This document shows, piece after piece, positions 1 through 12,390 of a stretch of DNA of 64,000 nucleotides; position 1 is the first letter of the stretch, and each line of letters starts with the position of its first letter. The position numbers and the translations under genes are program-made. This DNA comes from Brachyhypopomus gauderio (taxonomy: Eukaryota; Chordata; Actinopteri; Gymnotiformes; Hypopomidae). The notes below the pieces were generated by a model. It was not told where the DNA came from. It did not search any database and saw only the letters and a list, made by a program, of their open reading frames with translations. The stretch covers positions 24,408,823 through 24,472,822 of the forward strand of contig NC_135220.1 of assembly GCF_052324685.1 (NCBI RefSeq). Reading direction: 5' to 3'.

Positions 1-10
1 TTGATCACAA

Positions 11-13
<3 letters not shown>

Positions 14-72
<59 letters not shown>
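14..72. repeat. (AT)n microsatellite
   Basis: An uninterrupted run of AT dinucleotides, about 59 bases, near the window start. It probably varies in length between individuals and may be collapsed or expanded in the assembly. Confidence 0.95.
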
Positions 73-74
<2 letters not shown>

Positions 75-129
75 CCAATGATGTTTTTCTGCATCTTTTA
101 TCAATACAGTTCACCATCACTTGGAGGCC

Positions 130-515
130 TGTCTGGATCTGAAGGTCCCACAGGATTTTAGATGTTCTGCTCTCTACTCTCCACAGGCGTGAGCTCACAC
201 ACACCTCACACGTGCTCCTGCTCACGATCGTATACACTCGGCTGCATCTGCCGGCAGCCAGCAGGCGTTGGGGCTGTTTCAGCTGCCCCCTTTGCAGAGC
301 CTGCATCTCGGGTCTTGACTGGGGTGATACACCCCCCAGTTTCCATCGACCCAGTGCTTAGCGCTTGTTCTTGCGCTGCCATGATTAATGACTCTGTGCT
401 GTCCTTCAGTCCTGCCTCTTCCAGCCGGTACGATAGTCTTATGTCATCCACTTCTGCTGTCCATCCGCGGAAGGTGTTATCCAGTTTAATACCCCCTCTG
501 CGTCCCATATTGAGT
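130..515 (-). pseudogene. LINE (non-LTR retrotransposon) ORF2 C-terminal fragment, degenerate
   Basis: Read on the minus strand, about 100 codons are open (206-508). They contain the stretch DSTESLIMAAQEQALSTGS, preceded by an R-L-E-E-A-G-L-K segment. From memory this matches the region downstream of the reverse transcriptase in fish LINE proteins, where it is followed by a Cys-rich H-T-R-Q-D-P-R-C-x-x-C block. Here that block is disrupted: a frame change is visible after the S-M-E-T-G segment. The copy looks like a dead 5'-truncated fragment. The overlapping plus-strand ORF is its shadow. No function is expected. The LINE clade cannot be settled by eye. Confidence 0.55.
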
Positions 516-629
516 CACTCGCTCATCAACACATTCATGCACATTTACTACTACCTAAAGAAGATTAGGGAGAGTAACTGCAGATCACTGAGGCACTCTG
601 CTTACCCAGATGATGATCGCTTTTCATAA

Positions 630-2640
630 CATCTTGTTTCGTTGGAAACAATGTATAGACTATGTATTTGCAACAGTCGCCCTTTATCATTGTATAAACT
701 ATAAATATATAGCTGTGTTTTTGCATTATAAGAGGTACTGCTCGGAATATAATATTCCAACAATCACATTGTGAGAATACCTATATCTGTGCTATGCGAT
801 TCATAAAAACATGTACTGTGGCAGGGAACTGATAAGACCACTTATACAGGGCTGAGGCATAAATCACAAATTTGCAGTTGAGGTATGCCAAATACACTGA
901 CCTTTCACGAATCCATTTACCATGAACGTATTCCCTCGTGGTTATCTTCTCAAAAAATGTACCAGGTAGAACAGATCTGCACATGACAAATATTCCTGTA
1001 AAGCTACATTAAACAGCATAATTTCATGATGTCTAGCTAAAAGTTGAATATATAAAGATAATGCAGTTATAAGAAGCCAGGCATTATTCAAGTCAATATA
1101 TTTCAGGTGGATTGTCAAAGTACTACATTGACTGGTTGCTGTAAATGTGCTCACATGGTTTTCAGTGTCATATGGAAATGTGAAGTGATTATGCACTAAA
1201 TTCTACTAAAATCTAATTTCACCATATTCCACATTATTAGCAAGACATAAAGGTGAGAACCAGCAGACAATTTATATATATAGATTTATTATGTTATATT
1301 ATTTTATGTAGTACAATATACAAAAGTAAATGTGTATAATGCAATAACTCACAAACATGTTTTCAGTTACAAAATACATCAACCGCACCCTAAGCAGAAG
1401 ACAATCCATTGTTGCTTTTTAAGCAGGTGAAATTTGCCAGATTAATCTGTATGCGATGCATATTTCATACTCATTTGTTTTACCAGCAACCAAAATAAAT
1501 AGCTTCCAAGATATTTAACATTAGTACATCGCTTCTACGCTCCCTAAATTGATTGTCTAGGTAATTAAATTTAATGGGTAATCCGACAGTGGAACACCAA
1601 ATTGATGATAAGTGTTTAAAAGAGGAAAATAAGGACTATTACAGACTTCTAAAATTCACACAATGAGACAAACAAGACATGAATAGTTTGCCTAAAAGCA
1701 CAATTACGCTTTATGTGCACATGGCTGAAACATCAGATGTATGCCTATATACGTCTGCAAGTCAACATTATGCTGAGATAAAGGTATTCAACATTCTCAC
1801 TAAAGGAGACAAGAGAAACACTTTTATTTTATTTATTTTACAATTAATAACTTTTTAATAAGATTTTGATCTCCCACGGCCACGCAACACCTAGACGACG
1901 GATGGTCACTTTGAAGATGAAAACGCTTGCTTACGACGTCTGCAAATATGCACTTAGATGTTTTTTTGAAAGCTCTATTTTGCGTTTCATCCCACAACGA
2001 CAGTTATAAGCTGCCTTTGAAGTTGAAGAGGATTCTGTTGTTTAGCAATTTATTTTCCTTTTAAATGCATATCGGTTTGTCAGTCAATTATTGTATAATT
2101 GCTTTGAACCTAAAGCATGCACTTGCACGTAAATGTTTAAAGAGGTAGTCCAAACATGACATCATCGTTTTCATTCCTTGCACAGAAGTGATCTGCAGAC
2201 ATCTTCATCTTTAAAAAACTATTTGCAACAGATGTAATAGGTCTCAGTGTAAAAACATAACATTTATAAAGTATCTAGATATGCTTTTTACATAACAAGC
2301 AGCCTCCTACTCACCCAGACTGATATGTCCCGCATATCTTATGCGGGACTTATCAACAAACCGAGACTAACAAAAATTATGTTCAAAGCCACCTCAGAAG
2401 TCAGGGGGTGGGGTGAAAAAGCTGAAGCTGAGACGGGACGTGCGGGTCAAGCTGTCCAAACACAGCATCGTCTTTTGATGGGCCGGAGGTAACACTGCAT
2501 CAGCTGTCTATTGCAGAATGTTACTTATCAAAGATGCAGAAAGTGTTACTTGAGCTTTACAAATGAATATTCAATATCTTCAAGCAGTTAATACTTGCAA
2601 CACCAAAAAGTGCTATTCTAAATGCACATTATTGTTGTCA
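630..2640. other. AT-rich intergenic stretch, no gene seen
   Basis: The sequence is AT-rich with only short random ORFs. I see no splice-bounded coding exon, RNA gene or clear mobile element. Confidence 0.5.
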
Positions 2641-2868
2641 TGGTAACCGCCGTCGGCCAGAGGAGGATGGGTTCCCCCCCTGAGTCTTGGTTCCTCTCAA
2701 GGTTTCTTCCTCATGCACTTAGGGAGTTTTTCCTTGCCACTGTCGCCCTTGGCTTGCTCACTGGGGGCTTGGACTCGGACACTTGTAAAACTGCTTTGTG
2801 ACAACAACTGTTGTAAAGTTGTTGTAAAGTGCTATATAAATAAAATTTGATTGATTGATTGATTATGA
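2641..2868 (+). repeat. 3' tail of a fish non-LTR retroposon with (TTGA)n end
   Basis: This block runs from a GCCAGAGGAGGATGGGTT-type segment through TTTCTTCCTCATGCACTTAG to GTGCTATATAAATAAAATTT, ending in repeated TTGA/TGAT units. That is the layout of a very common teleost non-LTR retrotransposon 3' tail. A short repeated terminus is the usual priming end of such elements. No reverse-transcriptase ORF lies upstream, so the copy is 5'-truncated. A 41-bp piece of a related tail sits at 58,646-58,686. The exact family (L2-like, another LINE, or a dependent SINE) is not resolved. Confidence 0.6.
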
Positions 2869-3672
2869 AACTTTCCTAATGAAAGTTTACAGTTTGTGGA
2901 AGATTGCTCCATTAACTTTTATATTGTGTCCCCTTTAGAGTGGGTTGGTCTAAATGTTTTGGAATCAACCCATTGACTCAAAATGATTTGTGCACTGGAC
3001 AAACATGTTGTGCCCGGTGATAAGCGGTATTACAGGGATGGAGGAGAGCAATGTCAATGACACAGAAGATTCTAGATGCAGGAATAGAGCCCAGCAGTGC
3101 CACATGCAGCACAGACACGAAACAGTGCTGCAAGACACTGCGATCGAAGGTGTCTCCTCGTCCCTCCGATGAAGTGTGCCTTCAGCACCCTAAACTGCTG
3201 GTGATGATGTGTGACAGGGAAGAATCCTCCCGTAATAGAAGCTTCTGGTTAAAGTGTAAGAGCATGACTTTGATCCGAATCGAGCTGTATTAAAAAAAGC
3301 CTTGTTAGGTGCGACTGCCGTTTAGACCTCATGAAAACATCTGATACGTGACAGATCTGGTGCCAAAATCTGGTTCAGCTGCGTATGAGGGAGGCTGTGA
3401 AGACTGCAGTGCTCACGTGGAACATGGGAGAAAACCCAACGTGTTATTTAGTAGCGCTTTGGTCCCAGAGTAATGAGAAGAGTCAGGCTAGAGTAAAGTA
3501 GAATCAAATCTGCTCACATGCCCTAATCTGCTTCACCTCTAGGCCATAGTTCAGTCATGGCCTTGTTTTCAACTCCAGCGGTTATGAATACAGAGACTGC
3601 TCTTGCTGTCAAGACTTTTGTAAAATTCTTTCGGAGGAAGCGTGTGGCAATGTTATCTGAAGTGCTATTCAG

Positions 3673-4012
3673 CATGGACGTAGTTTTGATTTCATAAGTG
3701 GGGGGGACACAACCTGGGGTGGCGAACTGTTGAGCGGGGGGGGGGGGGGGGGGGGGGGTTGAATGAAAATTGTTGAGCGCTGTGAACAAAAATTGTTGAG
3801 CGGGGGGGGGGGGGGCTCGGAGCTGCATGATCCTAGTGCTAGATTTGTCGCTATTTGGATATTGTTTTTTTAACCGTTAAAAAGTGGGGGGGACATGACT
3901 TCGTCGCTACTTAAATATTTGGTTTTAACTGTAAAAACTGGGGGGGACCAAAACCGGCTTTTGAAAAAGTGGGGGGGACATGTCCCCCCCGTCCCCCCCC
4001 AAAACTACGTCC
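3673..4012. mobile_element. G-run repeat element, copy 1, with 11-bp target duplication
   Basis: The element begins CATGGACGTAGTTTTGATTT and ends CCCCAAAACTACGTCC. The outer GGACGTAGTTTTG and CAAAACTACGTCC are exact inverted repeats. It is flanked by direct copies of GTGCTATTCAG at 3,662-3,672 and 4,013-4,023, which I read as a target-site duplication. Inside are several GTGGGGGGGAC motifs, long G runs at 3,736-3,758 and 3,802-3,815, and a terminal C run able to pair with them. A shorter relative lies at 22,521-22,656. No coding capacity; non-autonomous. Confidence 0.65.
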
Positions 4013-4023
4013 GTGCTATTCAG

Positions 4024-7000
4024 TATGGCCTGCTAGCGTTCCAGAGTTATGGAATCGATACAGAAATCAATGCTTGTATTAAGACATATATAAAGTAAAC
4101 CATTGGATGTGACATTTTAAATTAGCTTCTACTTTTCAAACATTTGGCGACATTCTGCTCAAAGCAGAAGATATCAGGTTCACTGGCTTATCGTGGTGGC
4201 AGTCCTTTGCTGCACATGGCCACATCTTAATTAAGGACAACAATGACACATTTGAAAACAAGATAACTTGAGATTGCGTGTTCTGAAAAATATTTCCTAC
4301 CTTTCGACTGAAGTGAGGACTACAGTGAAATATAACGCAAACTCCAGTTGTGTTCCTCTGAAAGGTTACTCTGTCTATAACTGTCTATATATAAGGAAAT
4401 TGCAGTGGCAACTATAAGAGCCAGACTGCCAGACACACTGACCAGAAATTGTGACATGGCCAACAATGAATGAGAACTAGAACATTTGCATTATGCAAAT
4501 GTCATCATGGCAACTGCACGCTCAGCTAACTTTAATTCACTGCAGTATAAGGGCTTTTTGCCAGAACGTTCCTTAACACTCCTGCAGTGGTGGTGATGAA
4601 AGCAGATTTGCTTCTCCTGTTCTGTTCTCTTTACGTTTGGCGTGACAGCTGCACTCATCTCAGTGTCTGTGTTATTGTAGCGAGTTAGTAAGGGACTCAA
4701 TTCCCTGGACTCTCATTACAATGGAAGGTAGTGCACTTTACTTACACTTGGTGCCAGTGATGGTGAGACTCACATCACCGTGACACATTCCAACAACGCT
4801 TCCTCGTCTGAAACCCCACGCGAAGGGCTCCGTCGATGCGGCAAAGGGTTGAGACCCCAGTAATTCACACATGCAAAAGGAGACGCCTGCAGAGACTTGA
4901 GTTGACGGCGAGATGACACCGCTTGAAAGATGGAGAAGACACTGGGACGCACTGCCGACAGTCTGGGGTGGAGGACGAAAAGTCACTTCTGCTCTTCGGG
5001 CACATGGCCTCTTTTCAAAAGGGGAAAAAAAAGGTCAACGTTTAAACATCTTATGACAGAGAGGGCGGAACAGGCTGCTTCAGGGAGTGCGCACTCCTAA
5101 GCAAATAATTGTCTTTTTTACGGACCACTTAATTCACATTTTATTTATCTTGCTCAGCATTACAAGCACTGCGTGTTACTTGAGTGGTTGGAGAGAGATC
5201 CCAGTGGACCCTGGGAAGGCCCTGGGGGGGGCGGAGCTTTTCTCCGTTCCGCAGTATGTTTAACACATCACTCGACTATATTCACCCTAAAACTTCGCAT
5301 CCGAGTCGTCCTCTGGAGATTAAGGGGCTGCGTGCAGTTTTCATTTCTCTTCCCTCTGTGTAATTAGCAGCACCTGAAAAATCACCAACAGTTCTTAAAA
5401 GAAACGGGGGGACAGGACGGCAGCTCTTGCTTAAACGGACTGACATGTAGGGCACAGTAAATCCCGGTTCTGTTGGGGGGCTGAAACTCACTTTGTCCAA
5501 ATGGATTAGTGCAGCACTTATCCAGTGATCATCCCCGAAACTGATTTTTGGTGACAAATGTAATCGGATTGAAATCAAAGTGCAGGCACGTAAAAGATTA
5601 CGAACAGATGGTGCAGTGCCTATAGAAGCAATGGGTCATGGAACGGGCACAGGCGGGAGTAAAAAGCTTAGGTGGTTGCAAGTACTTGTGGAACTCGGGC
5701 CAATTGAAAAAAACCTATGCATCCTTGATGTGGCATTAGAAAAGCAGAAATATTAAGATGATCTCTAATCAATATGTGTGAAGCATTACCTTAGTTATCT
5801 GTCTGGTAGCTGCCAATATGATATCAAAATTCAAAAGATCATAGGGGACGTGGCAGACAAGGAAAATGGGGCAGAAGGTCTGAAATTATGAAGAAGAAAC
5901 AATTGACATTTTCACTGCTATATCATTTGAGTGTTCTCTTATTTTGCCCTGGATGGTTTGTGTTCATATTTCCTTGGTTTCAGGGTTTCTGAGACTTTGG
6001 TGTTTTTCAGAAGTGGACCGTTATTACTTTTACCACCAGCCAGGAAAGAAGACTTGACTTTTATTTTGTAAATCTTTTATTGGAATTTTTTTCAAGGGCC
6101 CTTGTGATATTGTTGAACCCAAAAAGCCAATATAATACAGAAAAGAAGCGAAAGGGAGAAGAGTGCCTTTATTATTAACCAAAGAATTCACGGTTTGGTG
6201 GTGCCCAAGAGTCAAAACTGACCTGCTAAATCAGATAATCCTGAAGCTATGCAGAGCCATATTACAAGAGAGAACGAAAGGGGGGGATCAATAAAGAGTC
6301 ATTAGTGCTGGGGGTGTTTTGCTCTACTTCACTAATTTCCGCTCAGATAATGCACTTGTATACATAAGGTCTGTTAATTAATACCTCATTGGAAATGTAG
6401 TTTCTGTACAGGACGCACAAGCGCTTTGCACAGACAGAGCACATGACATCCCCCAAAACCTCTAGCACTAGCAGATAGGGAAAGCAGCAGCAAACACCCG
6501 GGTTTCTGGCTCCCATATGTCACTGATCCACACAGCAGAGAGAACTTCGAGAGAGCATTCTCGCCCTGGCCGCTGCGTAAGAACGGGACGGCACAAAAAA
6601 ATGCGCGCCCTCGTCAAAATCGCGCTGCGGATGTGCCGTAACACGGATCTGATGCGCTCGCTGGGAGACTCACGGACACAAGAATGCTGTGCAGTCAGAG
6701 TTAAACTCTCTGTACATCTCACTTAAGCCCTTAGCAAAGGCCGGCCTTCCCGTTTTCACCCAAGAACAAATTTACCCCCAAACTGACACGTTTACAGGTA
6801 GTTGACGGGTAAAGGGAAAGACCTATTACCACACTTCACAATTTTAAATGCCGTATTTCTTTGAAGTCACTAGACACGGTATTACTCCACGGCTCTCGCA
6901 GACAAGACAAGCATGCAAAGCGAAGAGTGAAAGGTTTTCCAGGTCTCCGGTTTGTGCGCTGTGAGAAAAGCCCCTTCTGAAATAACTCTCCCAACCGATT

Positions 7001-7066
7001 TCCAGGATGCGAACAGGCCAGCGTGCATAGCATGACCCTCGCCAATCCCTCACAGACCTCAACACT
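4024..7066. other. Intergenic stretch, no gene supported
   Basis: Many short ORFs occur on both strands, but none has a recognisable domain or consistent splice signals. The 6,480-7,060 part is richer in CpG than its surroundings. I could not tie it to a gene. Confidence 0.4.
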
Positions 7067-7942
7067 CCCAGCTGGCACACGACCGACCTTCAACGTTGAA
7101 ATGTGGTTGAAATATAGTTGAAATACTGTCCGTTGTTGTTTCAACGTTGAAACAACGTTGAATCAACGTTTAATGTTAAATGGTTGCGCAAACGTTGAAC
7201 TATTAACGGTGAATCAACGTTGAATATTAAATGGTTGCGCAAACGTTGAACTATTAACGGTGAATCAACGTAATATCTTCAACCTGCCTTTGTATTACCA
7301 TTTCAAGTTCAAAAAACACATACAATAAAAAAAGTACAAACAACTCTTTGGCATTGGCTGAGGGTTATGAAAGAGGTATTAATTATTATTATTAGTAGTA
7401 GTAGTAATAATAATAATAATAATAATAATATAATTTTTATTTATTTATTAATTCGTCCAAAAACGTCGTCAAAAACAGGCAGGTATTAACCAGGAAGACA
7501 ACATCAAGCAATGAAACAGTTTGAAATGTTTTGAGGCAGAAACAAAACTTCACAATGACAAATCAACAGGTTTAGGGCAGGGCAGTCGTGGCCTGGCGGT
7601 TAGGGAACTGGTCTTGAGACCAGAGGGTCGTGGGTTCGATTCCCAGACGCCGTGGTGGTTCTCCGAGATTAATTTTACAGAGAGAATAAAAAAATAAATA
7701 AAATTGTTCTTTTTTCATTGTGGCATAGGCCTACAGTTGTTTTTTTTCCTCTCTCCCATGCAATTTTGAACATCATGAACGTGAATTTTATGGTTTATTC
7801 AAGGTTGAATGTATGACGTTGAAACGACGTTGGCTTATCAACGTTGAATCACCTTTCAAAATCGACACATAATCCAACGTTGATTCAACCATCAAATTCG
7901 ACGTCGATTCAACGTCGATTCAACGTTGAAATGCCTGCTGGG
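7067..7942. mobile_element. Inverted-repeat element made of CAACGTTGA units
   Basis: The ends are inverted: CCCAGCTGGCA on the left and TGCCTGCTGGG on the right. Both arms are packed with the palindromic unit CAACGTTG and variants such as CGACGTCGATTCAACG. The left arm holds a tandem duplication of about 51 bp; the two copies of TGGTTGCGCAAACGTTGAAC start at 7,181 and 7,232. The middle is AT-rich, contains an ATA-type microsatellite near 7,384-7,432, and is interrupted by a SINE-like head (7,579-7,705). There is no transposase ORF, so this is a non-autonomous DNA-transposon-like element. I could not fix a target duplication. Confidence 0.6.
7579..7705 (+). repeat. tRNA-derived SINE-like fragment nested in the CAACGTTGA element
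   Basis: A tRNA-like head carries a perfect Pol III B box, GGTTCGATTCC (7,633-7,643), and a degenerate A box, TGGCCTGGCGG (7,589-7,599), with normal tRNA spacing. An A-rich tail with AATAAA-type repeats follows at about 7,686-7,705. The segment resembles the start of common fish tRNA-derived SINEs. The body is missing or very short. I do not call it a functional tRNA because the acceptor stem does not pair properly. Confidence 0.55.
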
Positions 7943-9173
7943 CTAAGTTAACAGGTGCAGCGTCATGCCAGGTCAAATGGGAAACGAACTATTACCGGTG
8001 AATCCGCGCAGCCTCGCGATAGCCATTCCGTGGGAATCCACGCGGGTTGCGGAGAAGCTGTATTAATTGCATCATCAAAGAAGACCACGCTAGACCAGCG
8101 TATCGCACGCGACCACCGGAACGCGCTGAGGCCTCTCTGACCAGGTGTCACGGTAACAAATTGATCTGACCTCTGCAGTGGAGACGCGGGGCAGACACTT
8201 TGATGCATAAAAATCTATTCGTGTGCTATGCTTTAATCCATTCTCCACTCCCCGAAGATGGCCATGCGAATATATACTCATAAATATTCATGAGCCGAGG
8301 CAGAAACGTACACATCTTTGATGGAGAGCGGAGGTCTTGCCTTGTGCAAAGTTGTGCAGTGTCAAAAACAAGTCAGATCTATTGAGGATAAGAATGCTCA
8401 CAGATAAATTGGCAATACAGTGGGCAATAGCTGCTGAATCACAATGGGGAAAATGCAAATATGGAGTCTGCATATCATAACAGGGACGCAGTTGCTGAAC
8501 AGAGGTATAAATTCACAAATTCCATAACTATGACAGACGAACATAATTGGGCATCAGTGTATTATGTCAGTTGTAGAAACAGTTGGAAATATCGTGATAA
8601 CTGTGGTTGGCTCATTAGCAAATAAGTGCACACAACCTTTTTCTCTGAATCAGCCAATATTTGGATTCAGCACCGATATAATTTTGTATCCATTTGCTCA
8701 AGTATCAAATACGGTGTTCTTCTTCCAGCAGTTGTAAAACTGGATGCCATCTTGCAGGCATGACAATTTTCATTTTCATAGACAGGCTATCTGGATTTAA
8801 CTGTGATTTTGTTCCATGTTATGTTGTGGTTCATTTAAAAATGTATGTATTTAATATAGGGATTAACAACATTGTCGGAAATGATCTACATAGAAGTATT
8901 AAACACGTGCACCGACCTGGAATTTTCGTACCAGTGCATGAACACCACGCACATAATTTCTTGCGTAACGTTCAGAGTATTAACATTCAGCACGAGTATG
9001 ACCCGACAGGTGCAGCACCACGCATGGGAATGCAACACAAACTAAGCATGCTCTTTCATATTGCCTACAGTCAGGCGAACTGAATCAGTGTGTGTGTGTA
9101 CATATAGAAAATATTTTTATTTTCTTTCTAAAGAGGGACTGAAAGATGGATCCCCACCACCACCTACCCACCC

Positions 9174-9221
<48 letters not shown>

Positions 9222-9900
9222 TGCCACGGCAAAGGGTGGGGTTGTGGGGTTTTAGCTGATTCGGGAAGTCTGATTTCTCAAGCACTAAATGACCAACAAG
9301 CGTCCTCATTGGATCTGTCTGGAGCTTGGCGTCTACAGGCCCACTCACCTAGAGCTGCAGCGCCCCCCAGAGGTAAAGTCGGGTCAGTGCGGTCATACAT
9401 CGGCGGCTAAGAACTTCCACAAAAGCAAACGTTTTAAAACTGAGGGATCAGAGTTTTCGTTTAATCGACCGCCCCTCGCATTTAGCAGGTACTTTGCTAG
9501 AAATTACTTTCAAAACAAACAAACAAAAGATGCCAGACTTTTCGCTTCGGTGATATTTGAAAATTTCGCACGGACACTGGCACCTTAAATCATGTGAAAG
9601 AATGTTGACTGCAGCCTCAAGACATCAAGTAAAATATGTTAGTATTTGCAAACCACTTATTAAAAAAGCAAACCACTAAAAAAAAAAACACTATATTAAG
9701 GAAGTGTGGAATTGCAGATGTTGGTCGAAGAAAATGTCAGGGAATAAAGTATGCTACACCGAGGTGTGAAAATGACCGACGTGCGAGAAATATTTCAAGG
9801 AACACATCAATGGAAGCATAAAAAGGCCAGTTTAACGCCAACCAAAAAAAAGTAGCATCACAGTGCCCCCTAGTGTCAAACACTACAGATCACAGCATTA
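7943..9900. other. Intergenic stretch, no gene supported
   Basis: It holds a CpG-containing patch at about 7,960-8,160 and a CA microsatellite near 9,174-9,218. The longest ORFs (about 130 and 99 codons) show no domain and no codon pattern like the real exons. Confidence 0.4.
9174..9218. repeat. (CA)n microsatellite
   Basis: A run of CA dinucleotides after a CCCACCCACACGC lead-in. Simple repeat. Confidence 0.9.
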
Positions 9901-10700
9901 CATCATACGCTTTCCTTAGCCTCTTTATTCAACGATAACTACTTAACATATTCCACCAAGACGTAACAATAAATATAGAAGTTGCTGTACATAAATCACA
10001 CTATCAGCAGTAAGAGCTGTTCTATGTATGCAGTATTTACACTCCTTTTTAGGTATTTAAAAATGAACATGGTTTTCACTTTAGGCACATTTGTATATCC
10101 CCTCGAAAGATGAGAAGTGCAGATATCTTAACACAAATAGTCAAGCTGTATTAGACCAGAGCTGGTGAGATGAGCCATCTTTGCCAAACACACTCACGGA
10201 AAAAAAATAAATAATTCCCTCAGGTGGCCAACATTTCATAGTCTGTTCCAAAAATATAGCAGCTTCTAGCAACATTTAATATATTCAATTAATACTACTC
10301 AATACATGTACAATACTATACAATCTTGAAATACTTAATATTACCATCATTTTATATTACATGTCCATAATAACTGTTACAGGCTTTGCACTACAGATCA
10401 TATATATACACATGCCCATAGAGCGGACCGTTGCTATAGAGACGGTCATCCAGAGCAGGCATTCTTCAGAAAACACTTGTGGGAGTTCAGTCACCGAGTG
10501 TTCTGCTCTGCCGTCCCGCGGTGGTCGAGACCACGTCGGGACACTTGTACCGTGAACGGCTCCCAGAGGAAATGAAGGGAGAACAGGTTTGTAAAAACGG
10601 CAAAGTCTGCCGGTTGGAGGACAGCCGTTTTGACACACGGAAGTTTGTAGGAATGCTGGCACCAGACGTACGTCAACGCTCGGGCTAAACCAAAAAAACA

Positions 10701-10725
10701 GGGGGGGGGGGGGGGGGGGGGGGGG
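10701..10725. repeat. 25-base poly-G tract
   Basis: An uninterrupted homopolymer of G on the plus strand, the longest of eight such runs in the window. It would be poly-C in an mfsd14b transcript. Confidence 0.95.
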
Positions 10726-11185
10726 CTTTCATTTACAGTACTGTCTCATAGTGGGTGTGGGCACTGGAAAAAACACACCACATACCTTCATGATATTCAG
10801 AGCGTAATCCAACACACAGCGAGCTCTCGGAAGAGGAATGACAAGTATAGGAATGCCATCATATTATATACCTTCATCCATACGGAAATCTTGTGAGAGA
10901 ACCCCCAAAGGAAAAAACAAAACATTTGGCTGCAAAAACCTTAACTGGCAATTAAGACCATTATTTGTCTGGACACAAATAATACAGGAATCATAAGTAA
11001 TAATATAATATAGTTTCTCTCAAAAATTCAACATTTCAAGGATTTATCCTGGGCAAGGAGGACACTATGGCTATAATCAGGAAATGTTAAATTCAGACAT
11101 GAGAACAACAACCTCAGAGAAAAAGAGGTAGTGAAGCACATCAATGGAATATTTCTAGGGATGGACATTTAAAGCCTTGTTAATG

Positions 11186-11188
<3 letters not shown>

Positions 11189-11222
<34 letters not shown>
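11189..11222. repeat. (CA)n microsatellite
   Basis: An uninterrupted ACAC run, probably inside the mfsd14b 3' UTR. Confidence 0.9.
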
Positions 11223-11223
<1 letters not shown>

Positions 11224-12390
11224 CTATTCAAATCCCTTCAAAAGTATAAAAACAATGGCTTAAAAAAATATCTTAGTCTAAGCAACAACATGAAACTTTT
11301 GAACTGGACAGCTGCCCGGAGTGAGATAAGAATATAGCGTTAAACAGTTCTGTTATAAACTGGTTAAATGAACAGCGACTTGCAAGCTGAATCAAAAATG
11401 CCATAAAATTACCAGGACTACTGCATAGAAACTTGTTTCCATTAGCACTCAGTCCAACCAACAACCGACACTTGTGAGAAGCCTTTACCTTGCGTCAACA
11501 CTTAACTGGCGTGCCGCTCACAGTAGCTATGTTAGGCTCAGTAATTCTATTAGCACCAATCGTCTGACCGGCAAAAATAGCATTGTAACATAACGTCGTA
11601 TCTTGATGCTGAGGGGGCGTCAGCGATGATGTCGCTCATGCGCCTCTGACAGCATTCCAGAAAACGTCAACGAGCTATAAACAAACGTCCACAGTCGTTC
11701 CGTACACTGGATATGTAACGTTAAGGCTTGTCAACAGAAACGCTCCGGTAAATAAGACGGACATCTCATCACAGCATAATCTCTCACTCATCTTGGTAAT
11801 CTCATGGTTCTTAATCCAAAATATAACAAATGCACATATAAACACCGGAGTTCTATTAAGAAGTGAAACAAATTTAAAAACACACACAACAGTGGTCTGA
11901 GCACTGATAGTGTCCACAGGAGCTACAAAATCTGAACTCAATCCACCTTACTGCACTTTGCCCATTGAACCTGGTTTAGTGTTGCAGTCGGTGATGAGAG
12001 CAACACTCTCAAACTCATGTCCCTGTTCAGCCAATCAGGGTTTCCACAAGCCCACCTGCACATTTTCCCTCCAATTCGTCTACAGCGCACCTGATTCCAC
12101 TTGTCATCAAGCCCTTGATCAAAAGCATTTAGGTATGCTGTGGCAAAACAGAGTAAAAAAATGTCCCAGAGGGAGGTAGGGGAGACTTTGGTTGAAAACA
12201 CTCAGGGTTGAAGCAAGAAACATCATATTAACAATAAAACAATATAAACAATGTAAAAAAAACATTAAAAATAAATAAATCCACAGGAAGGTTTGAGAGG
12301 GGTGGAAGTATTGTTCAGGATGGTGGAGGGGGGTGGGGGTGTACTGGTCACCCAGTTCGTCTTCTTAACACTCTCTGGGCCCTGGGGGAG

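Larger units (their letters stand above)
9920..12390 (-). other. Probable 3' UTR of mfsd14b
   Basis: On the minus strand this follows the mfsd14b stop codon without any supportable coding exon. An AATAAA hexamer on the minus strand (plus TTTATT at about 9,924) could end the transcript. The stretch includes a 25-G run (10,701-10,725; poly-C in the transcript) and a CA repeat (about 11,190-11,222). Its extent is inferred; a shorter UTR using another signal is possible. Confidence 0.35.

Noticed and set aside
162-629. 155-codon plus-strand ORF
   Set aside because: It is antisense to the LINE fragment and has no domain or splice context.
3523-3828. Proline-rich minus-strand ORF
   Set aside because: The prolines are poly-G runs translated on the other strand.
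4738-4986. Minus-strand ORF ending at a possible GTAAGT donor
   Set aside because: A donor-like site is present, but the peptide shows no domain and no partner exon could be found.
7579-7655. Functional tRNA gene
   Set aside because: The B box is perfect, but the A box is degenerate, the acceptor stem does not pair, and an A-rich tail follows, which fits a SINE head.
8694-9083. 129-codon plus-strand ORF
   Set aside because: No recognisable domain, AT-rich codon use unlike the real exons, and no conserved motif.
9289-9588. 99-codon plus-strand ORF
   Set aside because: No family resemblance and no splice sites; probably chance.
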